This document shows positions 41,203 to 50,467 of a stretch of 64,000 bases of DNA, piece after piece. The notes beneath the pieces are model-generated. The model had not been told where the DNA came from and made no database searches. It saw nothing but the letters and a program-made list of their open reading frames with translations. The translations under genes were made by a program, and so were the position numbers. Source of the DNA: AWTP1-13 sp963775835 (GTDB lineage: Bacteria > Pseudomonadota > Alphaproteobacteria > Rhizobiales > Hyphomicrobiaceae). How positions within the stretch are numbered: position 1 is the stretch's first letter; the number at the start of each line of letters is the position of its first letter. Location of the stretch: positions 1-64,000 of the forward strand of contig CAVZKV010000004.1 in the NCBI GenBank assembly GCA_963775835.1, in the 5' to 3' direction.

Positions 41203-41866
41203 TTACTGGTTGGCAAGGCGGCGCTCCCAGAAGCGGATGGCCATCGCCAACGGCCAGCAAATGAAAAAATAGACGACGGCGATGAAGGTGAAGATCTCGA
41301 GCGGGCGGAAGGTCGAGGACGACAGCTCCATGCCGCGCCGCGTGATCTCGCTCACCGAGATCACCGCCCCCAAGGACGAGAACTTGATGAGCTGCACGAA
41401 GTTCGAGGCGAGCGGCGGCAGGGTCATGCGGATCGCCTGCGGCAGCACGATGCGGCGGAAGGATTGGACCGGCGTCAATCCCAGCACCTGCGCCGCCTCG
41501 CGATGCCCCCTGGGGCACCGCCTGGATGCCGGCGCGATAGACCTCGGAAATAAAAGCGGCCTGGTAGACCGACAGCCCGATGATCAGCGCCGTGACGGCG
41601 CCGATGCCGACATTAAAGACGATCGGGAGCACGTAGTAGACCCACAGCAGCTGCACCAGGATCGGCGTGTTGCTGATGATCTCGCCGAACGACACGCCGA
41701 TCCATCGCAGGATCCGCCAGCGCGACATGTCGAGCCCGGCAATGATCAGGCCGCCGATCATCGCCAGCACCAAGGTCATGGCCGAGAGGAACAGGGTCAT
41801 CTGCAGCCCCGCCATCAGGAAGTCGAGGCTGTTCCACACCGCGTCCCAGCGGAAACGATAGGTCAT
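41203..41866 (-). CDS. Polar amino-acid ABC transporter permease, one frame break
   Basis: HisM/GlnP-type inner-membrane subunit of about 220 residues with ATG 41866. The frame breaks near 41508, where five G are read instead of four (AVPQG then HREAAQVLGL). The EAA loop is HREAAQVLGLTPVQSF then RRIVLPQA, which docks the ATPase. NTPILVQLLWVYYVLP and IGLSVYQAAFISEVYRAGIQ are standard family segments. It follows the substrate-binding protein by 44 bases. Only one permease gene is present, so it may act as a homodimer. Confidence 0.88.
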
Positions 41867-41910
41867 GGTGCCCCCTGTCGCAGAACGGCAGCGCTAGCAG
41901 AGCCTGGTCC

Positions 41911-42720
41911 TTATGGCGCAACGATCGGGTCGAGCTTGTGCTTCTTGGCGTACTGCATCAGCCGGCCGTCGAGCTTGATGGTGTCGACGAACAGATTGAT
42001 GTAGTTGAGCCAGATCTGGTCGCCCGGCGGCACCACATAGGCATAGGGCGTGACCGCCAGCTTCTCCTTGGGCAACAGGTAGGCGGCCCAGTCGAATTCG
42101 TCGGTCACTTTGATCGCCGTCGGGAAGTCGGTCATGATGACGTCGACACGCTGCGCCACCAGCTCGGCCTCGCGCGTGTTCGGCGGCGCCACGGAGACGA
42201 CCTCGGCATTCTTCAGGTAGGTCTTCATGAAGACCTCGATATAGCTGCCGAGCGAGACGGCGGCCTTGATGCCCTTCTGGTCGATATCGTCCCAGGTCTT
42301 GATCTTGCCGCCCTTGCGCGTGACGGCATAGATGTTGGTGATGAGGTAGGGCTTGGAGAACTCCACGGCCTGGGCGCGCTTCAAGGTGGCGCCGACGCCG
42401 AACATGCCGATCTCGCACTTGTTGGCCTGCAGGTCGGCGATGAAGGTCGCAAAGCCCGATTCGACGATCTCGAGTTCCGCCCCGAGCTCCTTGGCGAGCT
42501 CCTGGGCGAGATCGGCATCGATGCCCTCGATCTTGCCCGTGTTCGGATTGCGGAACGAGATCGAATAGTAGAGCGGGTATTGGCAGACCCGGAGCTTCTT
42601 GTTCTTGGTCACTTCGTAAAGGCGCGACTGCAGCTGTTGCTGCGCGTCGGCGCCGCTGCCGATGAGCAGGCCGGCGACGAGACTGGCCGCCGCCAAGAGT
42701 TGAAGCTTCCACTTGATCAT
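41911..42720 (-). CDS. Polar amino-acid ABC transporter substrate-binding protein (SBP family 3)
   Basis: 269 residues, intact, ATG 42720. Signal peptide LLAAASLVAGLLIGSGADA ends at an Ala-x-Ala site. The family segments IEGIDADLAQELAKELGAEL and FIADLQANKCEIGMFGVGAT are present, and SKPYLITNIYAVTRKG precedes the hinge region. The binding-site Arg usual for alpha-amino acids is not obvious: the segment reads VGATLKRAQ, where MTITPER is common. The ligand may therefore be atypical. Encoded right after the ATPase. Confidence 0.9.
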   Translation of the reverse strand: MIKWKLQLLAAASLVAGLLIGSGADAQQQLQSRLYEVTKNKKLRVCQYPLYYSISFRNPNTGKIEGIDADLAQELAKELGAELEIVESGFATFIADLQANKCEIGMFGVGATLKRAQAVEFSKPYLITNIYAVTRKGGKIKTWDDIDQKGIKAAVSLGSYIEVFMKTYLKNAEVVSVAPPNTREAELVAQRVDVIMTDFPTAIKVTDEFDWAAYLLPKEKLAVTPYAYVVPPGDQIWLNYINLFVDTIKLDGRLMQYAKKHKLDPIVAP

Positions 42721-42741
42721 GCTGGATCTCCCGTTCTGAGC

Positions 42742-43501
42742 CTAGTCCTCGAACTGTTGCAGGAAGCGCTTGGCGCGCTCGGTCTTGGGTGCCGAAAAGA
42801 ACTGGGCCGGCACCGTCTCCTCCACGATTTCGCCGCGATCCATGAAGGCCAGCGCGCGAGCCGACGTTGCGGGCAAAGTTCATCTCATGGGTGACGACCA
42901 GCATGGTCATGCCCTCGCGCGCCAGCTGGCGCATGACCACCAACACCTCGCGGCGCAACTCCGGGTCGAGCGCAGAGGTCGGCTCGTCGAACAGCAGCAC
43001 CTTGGGCGACATGGCAAGCGCGCGGGCGATGGCGACGCGCTGCTGCTGGCCGCCCGAGAGGCGCGCCGGGTAGGCATCGCGCTTGTCGGCAAGGCCGACC
43101 TTGTCCAGCAGCTGCTCGGCCATGGCGACCGCCTCGGCCTTCGCCATGGCCTTGACGCGGATCGGCGCCTCGATGACGTTTTCGAGCACGGACATGTGTG
43201 GCCATAGGTTGAAATGCTGAAAGACCATGCCGATGTCCGGGCGCACGGCGCGCGCCGCACGCCTGACCGCGGCGTCGGCCGTCGGCGTCGCAATGACCCG
43301 GCCGCTCATGGTGACGGTCCCCTCGGAGGGCACCTCGAGCAGGGCCAAGCATCTGAGTAATGTCGTCTTGCCGGACCCGCTGGGTCCCACCACACAGACG
43401 ACGTCGCGCTCGGCCACCGCCAGGGAAACGCGCGTCAGGACCTGGTTGCTGCCAAAAACCTTACTGATGCCGTCAGCGGCAATAATCGACGCCCCTGCCA
43501 T
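42742..43501 (-). CDS. Polar amino-acid ABC transporter ATP-binding protein, one frame break at the C-terminus
   Basis: GlnQ/HisP-type ATPase, about 253 residues from ATG 43501. Walker A is GPSGSGKTTLLRCL, the Q-loop VFQHFNLWPHMSVLENV, the signature LSGGQQQRVAIARAL and Walker B LLFDEPTSALDPEL. The H-loop is VVTHEMNFARNV. A break near 42855 leads to the normal end (FMDRGEIVEE, then RAKRFLQQFED) with the stop at 42742. First gene of the minus operon; its start is 163 bases from that of the divergent LysR gene. Confidence 0.9.
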
Positions 43502-43517
43502 CCCTATGATCCGACGC

Positions 43518-43550
43518 CTTGCATACGAGGCAAGCCCGGTTCGGACTTGC
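43518..43550. promoter_or_regulatory. Candidate LysR-type operator in the divergent promoter region
   Basis: Three alternating half-sites: CTTGC at 43518-43522, GCAAG at 43530-43534 and CTTGC at 43546-43550. The second and third form GGCAAG-N11-CTTGCC, a dyad with the 11-base spacing typical of LysR-type boxes. It sits just upstream of the ATPase gene start and between it and the LysR gene at 43665. Binding is inferred from symmetry and position only. Confidence 0.5.
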
Positions 43551-43664
43551 CCTATAAGCGTGCTCTATGCCTAACTTGTTGGCTGATGCTGCTGGCCCCC
43601 AAAACGACCTTGCAACTGTGGCATTCCCGGGCTCAGCTGGCAATAACGGGACTTTATTGCTCTC

Positions 43665-44561
43665 ATGGATGTTCGTCTTCTCGAGGCCTTTCGCGCCGTT
43701 GTCGATCATCGCACCGTCACCAATGCCGCGGCGTCCCTTGGCGTGACGCAGCCCGCCGTCAGCGCCCAGATCGCGCGGCTCGAGCAGGAGTTGGGGTTTT
43801 CGCTGTTCGAGCGCGGCAACGGCCGCCTGAAACCCACCCCGGAAGGTCTCCTCTTCTACGCCGAGGCCAGCAAGGCGCTGACCGGGATCGACCGGCTGAC
43901 GCAGGCCGCCCTGCAGATCCGCACGGCGCAGGTGGGACGCCTAGTCATCGCCAGCCATCCCAGCGCCGCCATCTCGCTCCTGCCGCCGATCATCTCGGCC
44001 TTTTTGGCGGCACGCCCCGGCGTGCTCGTGCGCCTTGTCTCGCGCAACTCCGATGTGATCAGTCGACTGCTGCCGAGCGAAAGCTACGACATCGGCATCG
44101 CCGAGTTGCCCGTCGACGAAAGCGCGGTGCAGGTGACGCGCTTTCGTCTGCGCTGCGTCGCCGTTTTGCCGCCGGGCCATCCCCTGGCGGCGCGCAAACG
44201 ACTATCACCGGCGCTGCTCGCGCCCCACCCCGTGGTGGCGCTGGCGCCGACGCTGCAGACGGCGTTGCGCCTCAAGACCACCTTTGCCGAGGCGGGTGCC
44301 GAGTTTAGCCCGGTCGTCGAGGCGGAGTATTTCGCGACACTGTGCGGCCTGGTGGCGAGCGGCGCCGGCTGGTCGCTTGTCGATCCCCTATCGGCTCAGA
44401 CCTTCCAGCACCTCGGCCTGACGGTGCGCCCGTTCGACCCCGCGATCACCTATGAGATCGGCGCCTTCTTCGCTCGGGAGCGCGAACCCTCGATCCTGGC
44501 CCAGGCCTTTCTGACGCTGCTGTCGGACAAGCTCAACAGCCTCGACACATCGGGACACTGA
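43665..44561 (+). CDS. LysR-family transcriptional regulator
   Basis: 298 residues, intact. The N-terminal winged helix reads RLLEAFRAVVDHRTVTNAAA, then SLGVTQPAVSAQIARLEQEL and GFSLFERGNGRLKPTPEG, as in the family. The C-terminal two-lobed effector domain starts at about residue 92 (VGRLVIASHPSAAISLLPP). The gene diverges from the amino-acid ABC/M20/ureohydrolase operon and is followed by the M28 peptidase gene after 1 base. It is therefore the likely regulator of both. The ligand may be the imported compound or a breakdown product. Confidence 0.92.
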   Translation: MDVRLLEAFRAVVDHRTVTNAAASLGVTQPAVSAQIARLEQELGFSLFERGNGRLKPTPEGLLFYAEASKALTGIDRLTQAALQIRTAQVGRLVIASHPSAAISLLPPIISAFLAARPGVLVRLVSRNSDVISRLLPSESYDIGIAELPVDESAVQVTRFRLRCVAVLPPGHPLAARKRLSPALLAPHPVVALAPTLQTALRLKTTFAEAGAEFSPVVEAEYFATLCGLVASGAGWSLVDPLSAQTFQHLGLTVRPFDPAITYEIGAFFAREREPSILAQAFLTLLSDKLNSLDTSGH

Positions 44562-44562
44562 C

Positions 44563-45847
44563 ATGACCGCGACCCTTGACTTGGGCAGCGTGATCGCCGC
44601 CGACCAAGCGCTCTGGCGAGACTTTGAGGCCATCTGCGAGTGTGGCGGACGCCTCGCCGGAACGACAAGTGAAGCGCGCGCCTTTGCCCATGTGACCGCT
44701 CAGGGACAGGCGGCAACCGGCGTCGCGGGCCGATCGATCCCCGTTCCCTACGGCGGCTGGTCGCCGCGCGCGGCGTCGCTGACCTTGCCGGGCGGCGCCA
44801 AGGCAGCCTGCCATCCGCTGGTGCGCAGCGTGGCAACGCCGCCCGGCGGTCTTGAGGCCGAGGTCGTCGACCTCGGCCGCGGCACGCCCGAGGAGTTCGA
44901 GGCCCACGCGGCCGACATTAAGGGCCGCATCGTGCTCGTGCGGCACGAACTGATGTTTGTCGCCGGCACCATCCATCGCCGCCGCAAATACTTGAGCTGC
45001 CATGGAGGCGGGCGCGGTGGGCTTTCTGATCGCCGGGCCCGTGCCGGGCAAGCTCGTCGCGGGCTCCTCGGGTCGCCAGGACGGTGGCGGCATTCCCGCC
45101 GCCGGGATTGCTCCGGAAACCGCCGCGCGCTTGAGGCGCACGGCACGTGGCTGGCCTATCGCGAGGCTCGAGATCGAAACCGTGGAGCAGCCCGCCGAAA
45201 CCCAAACGCTCCTGTTCGATTTGCCCGGCCAGAGCGACGACTGGATCGTACTCAGCGCCCACATCGACGGCCACGACGGCGGCGAAAGCGCCATGGACAA
45301 TGCCAGTGGCGTGGCGGCGGCGCTCGCCGCCGCGCGGGCACTGGCACCGCACGTCAAATCCTTTCGTCGCGGCGTGCGTCTCGTCTTTTTCAGCGTCGAG
45401 GAATGGGCGCTGACGGGTTCCGCGCAGTACGTGAAGGCCCTGTCCACCGCCGAGCGCCAGCGCATCGCGCTTAACGTCAACCTCGATTCCGTCGGCGGCA
45501 GCCCCAACCTGGCGGCGCTCACCAGCGGTTTTGCTCATCTTGAGCCGTTTTTGCTCGGGGTCGCGGAGGCGAGTGGCATCGCGTTGCGCACCGTGCGACC
45601 GCTCATGCAGAATTCCGACCACGCCAATTTTGCGCTTGCCGGCATTCCCGCGATGCGCCTGGTCGCGGGCTTCGACGATCCCAACGCCAACCTGCGTTAT
45701 GTCCTGACCCCCGCCGACACACGCGACAAAGTCAGCAAAGCCGAGCTCGCGCAGGCCGCGACATTGGCGGCCAACATTGTCGCGGCCGCCTGCATGGCGA
45801 GTGACAGCGAGGCCACGGCCTGGCGAGGCTCGACATCGCCGGCGTGA
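44563..45847 (+). CDS. M28 family metallopeptidase (aminopeptidase type), one frame break
   Basis: About 428 residues. The N-terminal part carries a PA-like insert (VVDLGRGTPEEFEAHAADIK then GRIVLVRH). One break near 44985 leads into the frame that ends at 45847. Zn-site motifs: LSAHIDGHDGGESAMDNASG (His and bridging Asp), FSVEEWALTGS (catalytic and metal Glu), NVNLDSVGGS (Asp) and MQNSDHANFA (last His). No signal peptide is seen, so it is probably cytoplasmic. Directly follows the LysR gene and fits degradation of imported peptides. Confidence 0.86.
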
Positions 45848-46320
45848 ACGCTCTGGAACCCACACGCCGCCGCCGTTGTTGAGACCTGCACCAATCCCTC
45901 GCACGACCAACGGGTGAGCGAATTCGGAAGGCGTGGCCAAAAGCTGTGGATAATCGGCGAAATTGAGAGCCTCACGTGCCAAGTCTTGCTAAGTGAACCT
46001 CGGAGTTGCCCAGTTTGTATGCCTTGAGCGCGCAGCTCGCGTGCGTGCCTATGAGCTGGGGCGAAACGAGTTTTCCACGTTGAAGCGGGGTGCGACGCGG
46101 CCTTCACCGGATACGGTGAGGGCCGTATCGCCTTTTAGGGTCATGCTTCGGATCGCCGGTCTGGCGCCGCGGCCAAGCGACCCGCGGCGATAAGAGTAGG
46201 CGACTGGCTGCGCCGCGCTGCCGGTGATCCCCAAGAGGTGACTCGAACACCGGGCATCGCTCTGAGCTTGGCCCGGCGCGGAGTTGGGAATAGGCCTGGC
46301 CGTAACAGTGCCGACCTCCG
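45848..46320. other. Intergenic region without a recognisable gene
   Basis: About 470 bases between the convergent M28 and enolase-superfamily genes. A 31-codon minus frame at about 46052-46144 is open but has no support. No clear terminator hairpin with a T-run was found. Confidence 0.4.
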
Positions 46321-47496
46321 TCAGAGCGCCGGCGTGCGGTAGAGGACTTTGCCGCCAACCCTGATCTCGACGTCCTGGAGGTATTGGCGCACGCCCTCAG
46401 CATCGATGTCGATGCCGAGACCCGGGGCCTCGGGCGCGCGGATCTCACCGTTGCCGTCGCGCGCCAGCTTGTTGGCGGTGAACGCCTGCGCCACGGGCTT
46501 TGGCGCCGCGGGATATTCGCATAGGCGATGCTCGGCCAGACCCGCATAGGGTTGCAAGGAGGCCGACAAGGCTAAGTGTGAGGTGAAGGTGTGGTTGACG
46601 AAGGTGACGCCGCGATTGCTGGCATAGTCGGCAATCGCCTTGGCCGGGCCGATGCCGCCGATCCGACCGCAGTCGATCTGCACAAAACCAACGCCCCCGT
46701 AGTCAATCAGGTGGCGGGCCATGTGCACATTGTGCGCGCCCTCGCCACCGGCCAGTTTTACTTTGTGCGATTGTTTGGCCAGCGACCCATAAGCCTCATA
46801 GGCCGCCGCCTCGAAGGGCTCTTCCAGCCACAGCGCGCCGGCGGCTTCCAAGGCCGGCAAACGCTCGGCGGCGCGCGCCACGTCCTCGATAAAGATCTGG
46901 CCGACATCGACCAGGAGGATGCCGTCGGCGCCGAGGCCCTCACGCGCGGCGGCAAAATGCTCGGCGTCTTCCTTGGCGCTGCCGCGCCCGATCGGTCCCC
47001 AGCCGAACTTCGCCGCCTTGAAGCCCTGCGCGCGGGACAGCTTGGCCGCCTCGAGCGTCTGTTGCGGCGTGTCCCCAAAAAGTCGCGAGGCGTAGGGAAC
47101 CTTGGGGTGGCTCGCCCTGTAGCCCAAGAGTTTCCACACGGGTTCCTGACGCGCGTGTCCCAGAAGATCCCACATCGCCATCTCAACGCCCGATAGGGTG
47201 TGGGCGGCCTGCAGCAGGTCCATGCTGTCGTAGGCGACCTGGGCCGACATGCGTGCGATGTCGGTGGGCCCATCCAGCGCCTGGCCCAGGATCGAGTCGC
47301 CGACCGGCCGGCACACGCCATGCGACATGGGACAGACAAAGGCGGCAATCGACGGCAGCGGCGCCGCCTCGCATTCGCCCCAGCCCACGTGCCCACCGGC
47401 TGAGACGCGCACCAGGAGCGCATCCTGGCTGCCGTCGGCCTCCGTCGTCACCACCGGCATCGCCAGGTAGAAGAAATCAACGCTTTCGATTTTCAA
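46321..47496 (-). CDS. Enolase-superfamily enzyme (mandelate racemase/muconate lactonizing type)
   Basis: About 391 residues from TTG 47496, which has GGAGGAG six bases upstream; the GTG at 47511 lies on the RBS itself. The barrel shows the general-base Lys in FKAAKFGWGP and the three metal ligands in LLVDVGQ, WLEEPFE and LAGGEG. IDCGRIGGIGPAKAIADYA and VNHTFTSHLALSASLQ follow. The superfamily abstracts a proton next to a carboxylate: acid-sugar dehydratases, racemases, dipeptide epimerases. Near peptide transport and peptidase genes, a dipeptide or amino-acid derivative is possible, but the substrate is open. Confidence 0.87.
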   Translation of the reverse strand: MKIESVDFFYLAMPVVTTEADGSQDALLVRVSAGGHVGWGECEAAPLPSIAAFVCPMSHGVCRPVGDSILGQALDGPTDIARMSAQVAYDSMDLLQAAHTLSGVEMAMWDLLGHARQEPVWKLLGYRASHPKVPYASRLFGDTPQQTLEAAKLSRAQGFKAAKFGWGPIGRGSAKEDAEHFAAAREGLGADGILLVDVGQIFIEDVARAAERLPALEAAGALWLEEPFEAAAYEAYGSLAKQSHKVKLAGGEGAHNVHMARHLIDYGGVGFVQIDCGRIGGIGPAKAIADYASNRGVTFVNHTFTSHLALSASLQPYAGLAEHRLCEYPAAPKPVAQAFTANKLARDGNGEIRAPEAPGLGIDIDAEGVRQYLQDVEIRVGGKVLYRTPAL

Positions 47497-47625
47497 AGGG
47501 GCTCCTCCCACCGTTCAAAGACAATCGCGACGGCTGCCCGTCGCGTCCGTCCTGCGCGCATCCCGCGGCGGCCATCGGCCGACGCGCCTCACCAGTTTTT
47601 CGGGCAAAGGCATCACGACGCGGCT

Positions 47626-49411
47626 CTAGGGCTTGGCCGCCTGCTGCGCCTCGACCAGGGTCCACAGGGGAATAAAGACGTTGGACGCGGTTTGCCCCTT
47701 GGTATTGGCATAGGCGTAGGTGATCGTGTTGCCGCTCATCGTGTGTTTGTACTGTCCACTGCCGCCTGGCGAGGAAAATCGCAAGGTGTCATCGGAGATG
47801 CGACCGGCGATTTTAAAGAGGCTGGCTGGGTCCTGCGTCACGCTCGTCGGTGCCGGCGGACCAAACATCCAATAGCCGTCCGCACTCCCCTCTTTGTTGA
47901 CGCGCGTAATGATCATCATCAGTCGACGGCCGACGCGACCCTCGTCCACCCACACGCCGATAAAGCGCCGGTAGGCAAGGGGAACATCGTCGCCCGGCAC
48001 TTCAAAGCGAAAATCCGGCGGCGATGAGCCCATGCCGCTCGACGTGCGCGCGCACGCGCTTGCCATCCTGCTCGCTAAAGAGCCCTCCCGCTTGCACATC
48101 GGAATGGGGAGGAGGCCGGATGCCGGACTTGAGGTCGGTCGGCTTAGCCAAGGCGAGGTTCGTTGTTTGTCGCGCCGCCTCGAGCGCCTTCTCGGCGGCA
48201 AGCCGCCGCTCCTCTGCCGCTTTGCTCTCTTCTTTGGCAGTCTCCACCTCTTTGTAGGCCTTGCGCAACTCCTCGGCGTGAAGGAGAGCTTCCTGACGTT
48301 GCTGCTGAACGAGGCGACTGACCTCGGCGGCATTGCGGTCCTCCTCGGCGCGCCGGCGCTCCTCGGCCAGCCGTGCTTCCCGCGCTTTCTTTTCCTCCTC
48401 CTTGCGTTTGAGGTCCGCGGCCTTGCGGGCTTCCTCCGCGCGCTTGCGCTGCTCTTCCCGCGCGGCCGCTTCCGCCTTGAGGCGCTGCTCCTGTTGTTCG
48501 ATCAGCGCCTGCGCCGCCGTGGCAAAGGTGCCGTCGGGATAGCGATCAAGATAGGTCTTGAGCACGGCGGGGTCGGCGTTGTCCTTGACGGAGGCCCAAA
48601 AGGCCATTTCCAGCTGCTGCTCCGGCGTGGGTCCTTCCGGTTTTTTGCCGGCGAAATAGACCTCGGGCAAGGTCGACGCCGAGATCCACGGGTCTTGCCC
48701 GATCTCGCGATTGACCCTCAACGCCACGCGCCGAAACATATAGAGCGCCTCGGCGCCAGGCTTGACGATCTCGTCGCTGAGCGCCCGCGCGTAGGTTCCG
48801 CCCTCGCTGCCGGTATCGGACGCCGTGCGCCCCGGCGCCGTCGCATAGGCAATCATCACGCCCGGCGTATAGGCTAGCGGCACGAAGCCCTTGCCGGTGA
48901 GCGCCTTTTGACCCTTGCGCGAGAGGTTGAGTTCGTTGCGGCAGGCATCGAACACCACATAGTGCGTGGCGAGCTTGGCCTGCTCGCGCAGGTTCTCGAT
49001 GATGTTGTTGAGGTTGAGGGAATTGATCCAGAGGTTGTCATCGTCAGCGCTGGCGACATCGACCGGGATCAAATAGTTGATCTTGGTGTCGGGGTCGGCG
49101 GCACCGTGGCCGGAATAGTAGACGAAGCTGATCGCGCCCTCGCCCGCAGCACGCACGGTCTTGATATGCCGCTTGATAGCCGTGTCGATCGCCTTGTAGC
49201 TGGCATCCTTGACGTCCGTGACGGTAAAGCCGAGGGAGCGCAAGGCGGCTCCGACGAGGGCAATGTCGGCGTGGGGATTCTTGAGCCGACCAATCTTAGC
49301 GCTATAGGCTTGATTGGCGATCAGCAGCGCGATGCGCTGTTCCCCCTGTGCGCCGACCGCCGTCGGCAGCAGCAGAAAGAGAACAACGGCGATGGCGACC
49401 CGCACCCGCAT
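47626..49411 (-). CDS. Secreted caspase-like (peptidase C14) protein with coiled coil and C-terminal domain, one frame break
   Basis: About 595 residues from ATG 49411, signal peptide RVAIAVVLFLLLPTAVGA. The caspase-fold domain (about residues 25-260) shows RIALLIANQAY, the catalytic His in FVYYSGHGAADPD and the catalytic Cys in VVFDACRNE. A long Glu/Arg/Ala-rich coiled coil follows (about 48110-48570). After a break near 48030 comes a 120-residue C-terminal domain (FRFEVPGDDVPLAYRRFIGV) of unknown function. Bacterial members of this class cut after Arg/Lys or Asp, but targets are unknown. Stands alone between the enolase gene and the accessory region. Confidence 0.86.
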
Positions 49412-49639
49412 GAGCCCTAAGTCCCCGTAGCGTCCGCAAAGGCCCACCCGACTATAGCGGACGCAGGCCCGGCCGGTCATTGATGATCTCGCGTTGCGCG
49501 GACGTTGGCAGCCGCATTGGCCCCGTGACCCAATGCTTTGGGTTTGGGACTGACACCACAAAGGCGGTGACGGCGGTCGCGCACAGTGTCATTGATCGCG
49601 GTGGCGGATTGCCGAGCTGCCGAACGGCGCTCGCCCTAC

Positions 49640-49691
49640 GCAAAAAGAAAGAGGGGCGCCCACTTCCCCATGGGAAGTCCCCCGGCGCCCC
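49640..49691 (-). terminator. Terminator-like hairpin 1 (double stem)
   Basis: The outer stem is GGGGCGCC (49653-49660) with GGCGCCCC (49684-49691). The inner stem is ACTTCCC (49662-49668) with GGGAAGT (49672-49678). On the minus strand it is followed by TCTTTCTTTTT. No protein gene ends just before it. Confidence 0.6.
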
Positions 49692-49792
49692 AAATTCCAC
49701 CAGCTCGGGTGCGGGTTCGAGCCGGTTCGCCGCTACAACGTTCCTAAGGGGGACCTATTCCCCCGCAAGAGACCTGTTCCTGTGGACAAAGG

Positions 49793-49820
49793 AAAAAGGC
49801 ACCCGCCCCGACGGGTGCCT
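49793..49820 (-). terminator. Intrinsic terminator hairpin 2
   Basis: Nine-base stem AGGCACCCG/CGGGTGCCT with a six-base loop, followed on the minus strand by TTTTT. Classical rho-independent form. Confidence 0.75.
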
Positions 49821-49997
49821 CCGACAACATGGATACCAGGGCGGCGCTCCGACTGCCGAGATGAGCGCGTTCTTAGCGTCCCGTCGAAACTTGCCAGAAG
49901 ACGGCGTTGGGCGCGGTCCGGTTGCGGACCAAGCGGCGATTTGCGCGCATCACTGTGGCGGAGCAGCCCTCTGCCTAGATCTTGAACTTGGGCGCAC

Positions 49998-50028
49998 AGA
50001 AAAATGCTGCCCCCAATGTGGGGGCAGC
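49998..50028 (-). terminator. Intrinsic terminator hairpin 3
   Basis: Ten-base stem GCTGCCCCCA/TGGGGGCAGC with a three-base loop (50006-50028), followed on the minus strand by ATTTTTCT. It lies 28 bases after the stop of a 27-codon frame. Confidence 0.75.
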
Positions 50029-50055
50029 AAAGTCGGTAGGTTCGCGGCAACTTCG

Positions 50056-50139
50056 CTAGATCCCTAGCGAGTTGGGGTTCGGTGCGGGTGCCAGCAAAGT
50101 GCCGCCCGCAATATCCAAGGTGATAACTGTGTAGACCAT
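50056..50139 (-). CDS. Possible 27-residue hydrophobic microprotein upstream of terminator 3
   Basis: Open frame on the minus strand from ATG 50139, beginning MVYTVITLDIAGGTLLAPAP and ending at TAG 50056. AAGG lies a few bases before the ATG, and an 8-base stem encloses the start. The intrinsic terminator at 49998-50028 follows. Length, hydrophobic start and a dedicated terminator make it plausible, but such a short frame can occur by chance. It could equally be part of a small non-coding RNA. Confidence 0.3.
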   Translation of the reverse strand: MVYTVITLDIAGGTLLAPAPNPNSLGI

Positions 50140-50353
50140 CACCTTGCGGTTGCATCGGCCTCTGTCTTTAAAAATGGTTACCGCCCACAAATGGCGCCTT
50201 CCTGGCTGTACGCCTGCAACTCATCCGCGCGTTTGAGAAATTGAGAGGCATTCGCACGTCGCAAACGCCACCCTGAGGCCCAGCGGCCCCTTCATCCGAA
50301 CGCCCGCGTCGCTCGTATCTGTATGGTAAACGCCAGACACGACGGGGTCGCCG

Positions 50354-50467
50354 ATGTCCGAAGATGCGCCGGAGCGCGAGCGGGAGCCGAAGTGGCCCGA
50401 TCGGACCTGGACCGTTCTCACCCTCCTGGCCGCAGGCGCGGCAATCCTGTCCGCCTTTTGGCCATGA
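50354..50467 (+). CDS. Possible 37-residue single-TM microprotein
   Basis: Frame from ATG 50354: a charged start (MSEDAPEREREPKWPDR) followed by one membrane helix (TVLTLLAAGAAILSAFW). GGGG lies upstream as a weak RBS. The layout resembles the small membrane proteins at 54344 and 54541. No relative is known to me; a one-base indel near the end would make the protein longer. Confidence 0.35.
   Translation: MSEDAPEREREPKWPDRTWTVLTLLAAGAAILSAFWP

Noticed and set aside
41894..43501. A 535-codon minus frame resembling an ATPase fused to a second domain
   Set aside because: After about 42855 the frame is the shadow of the intact binding-protein gene; the normal ATPase end lies in another frame and stops at 42742.
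46052..46144. Small minus frame starting MTLKGDTALTV between the M28 and enolase genes
   Set aside because: No RBS or relatives could be recognised and the frame is short enough to be chance.
49705..49735. T-arm-like GGGTTCGAGCC suggesting a tRNA gene
   Set aside because: The flanking bases do not form the five-pair stem, and no acceptor, D or anticodon arm can be built on either strand.
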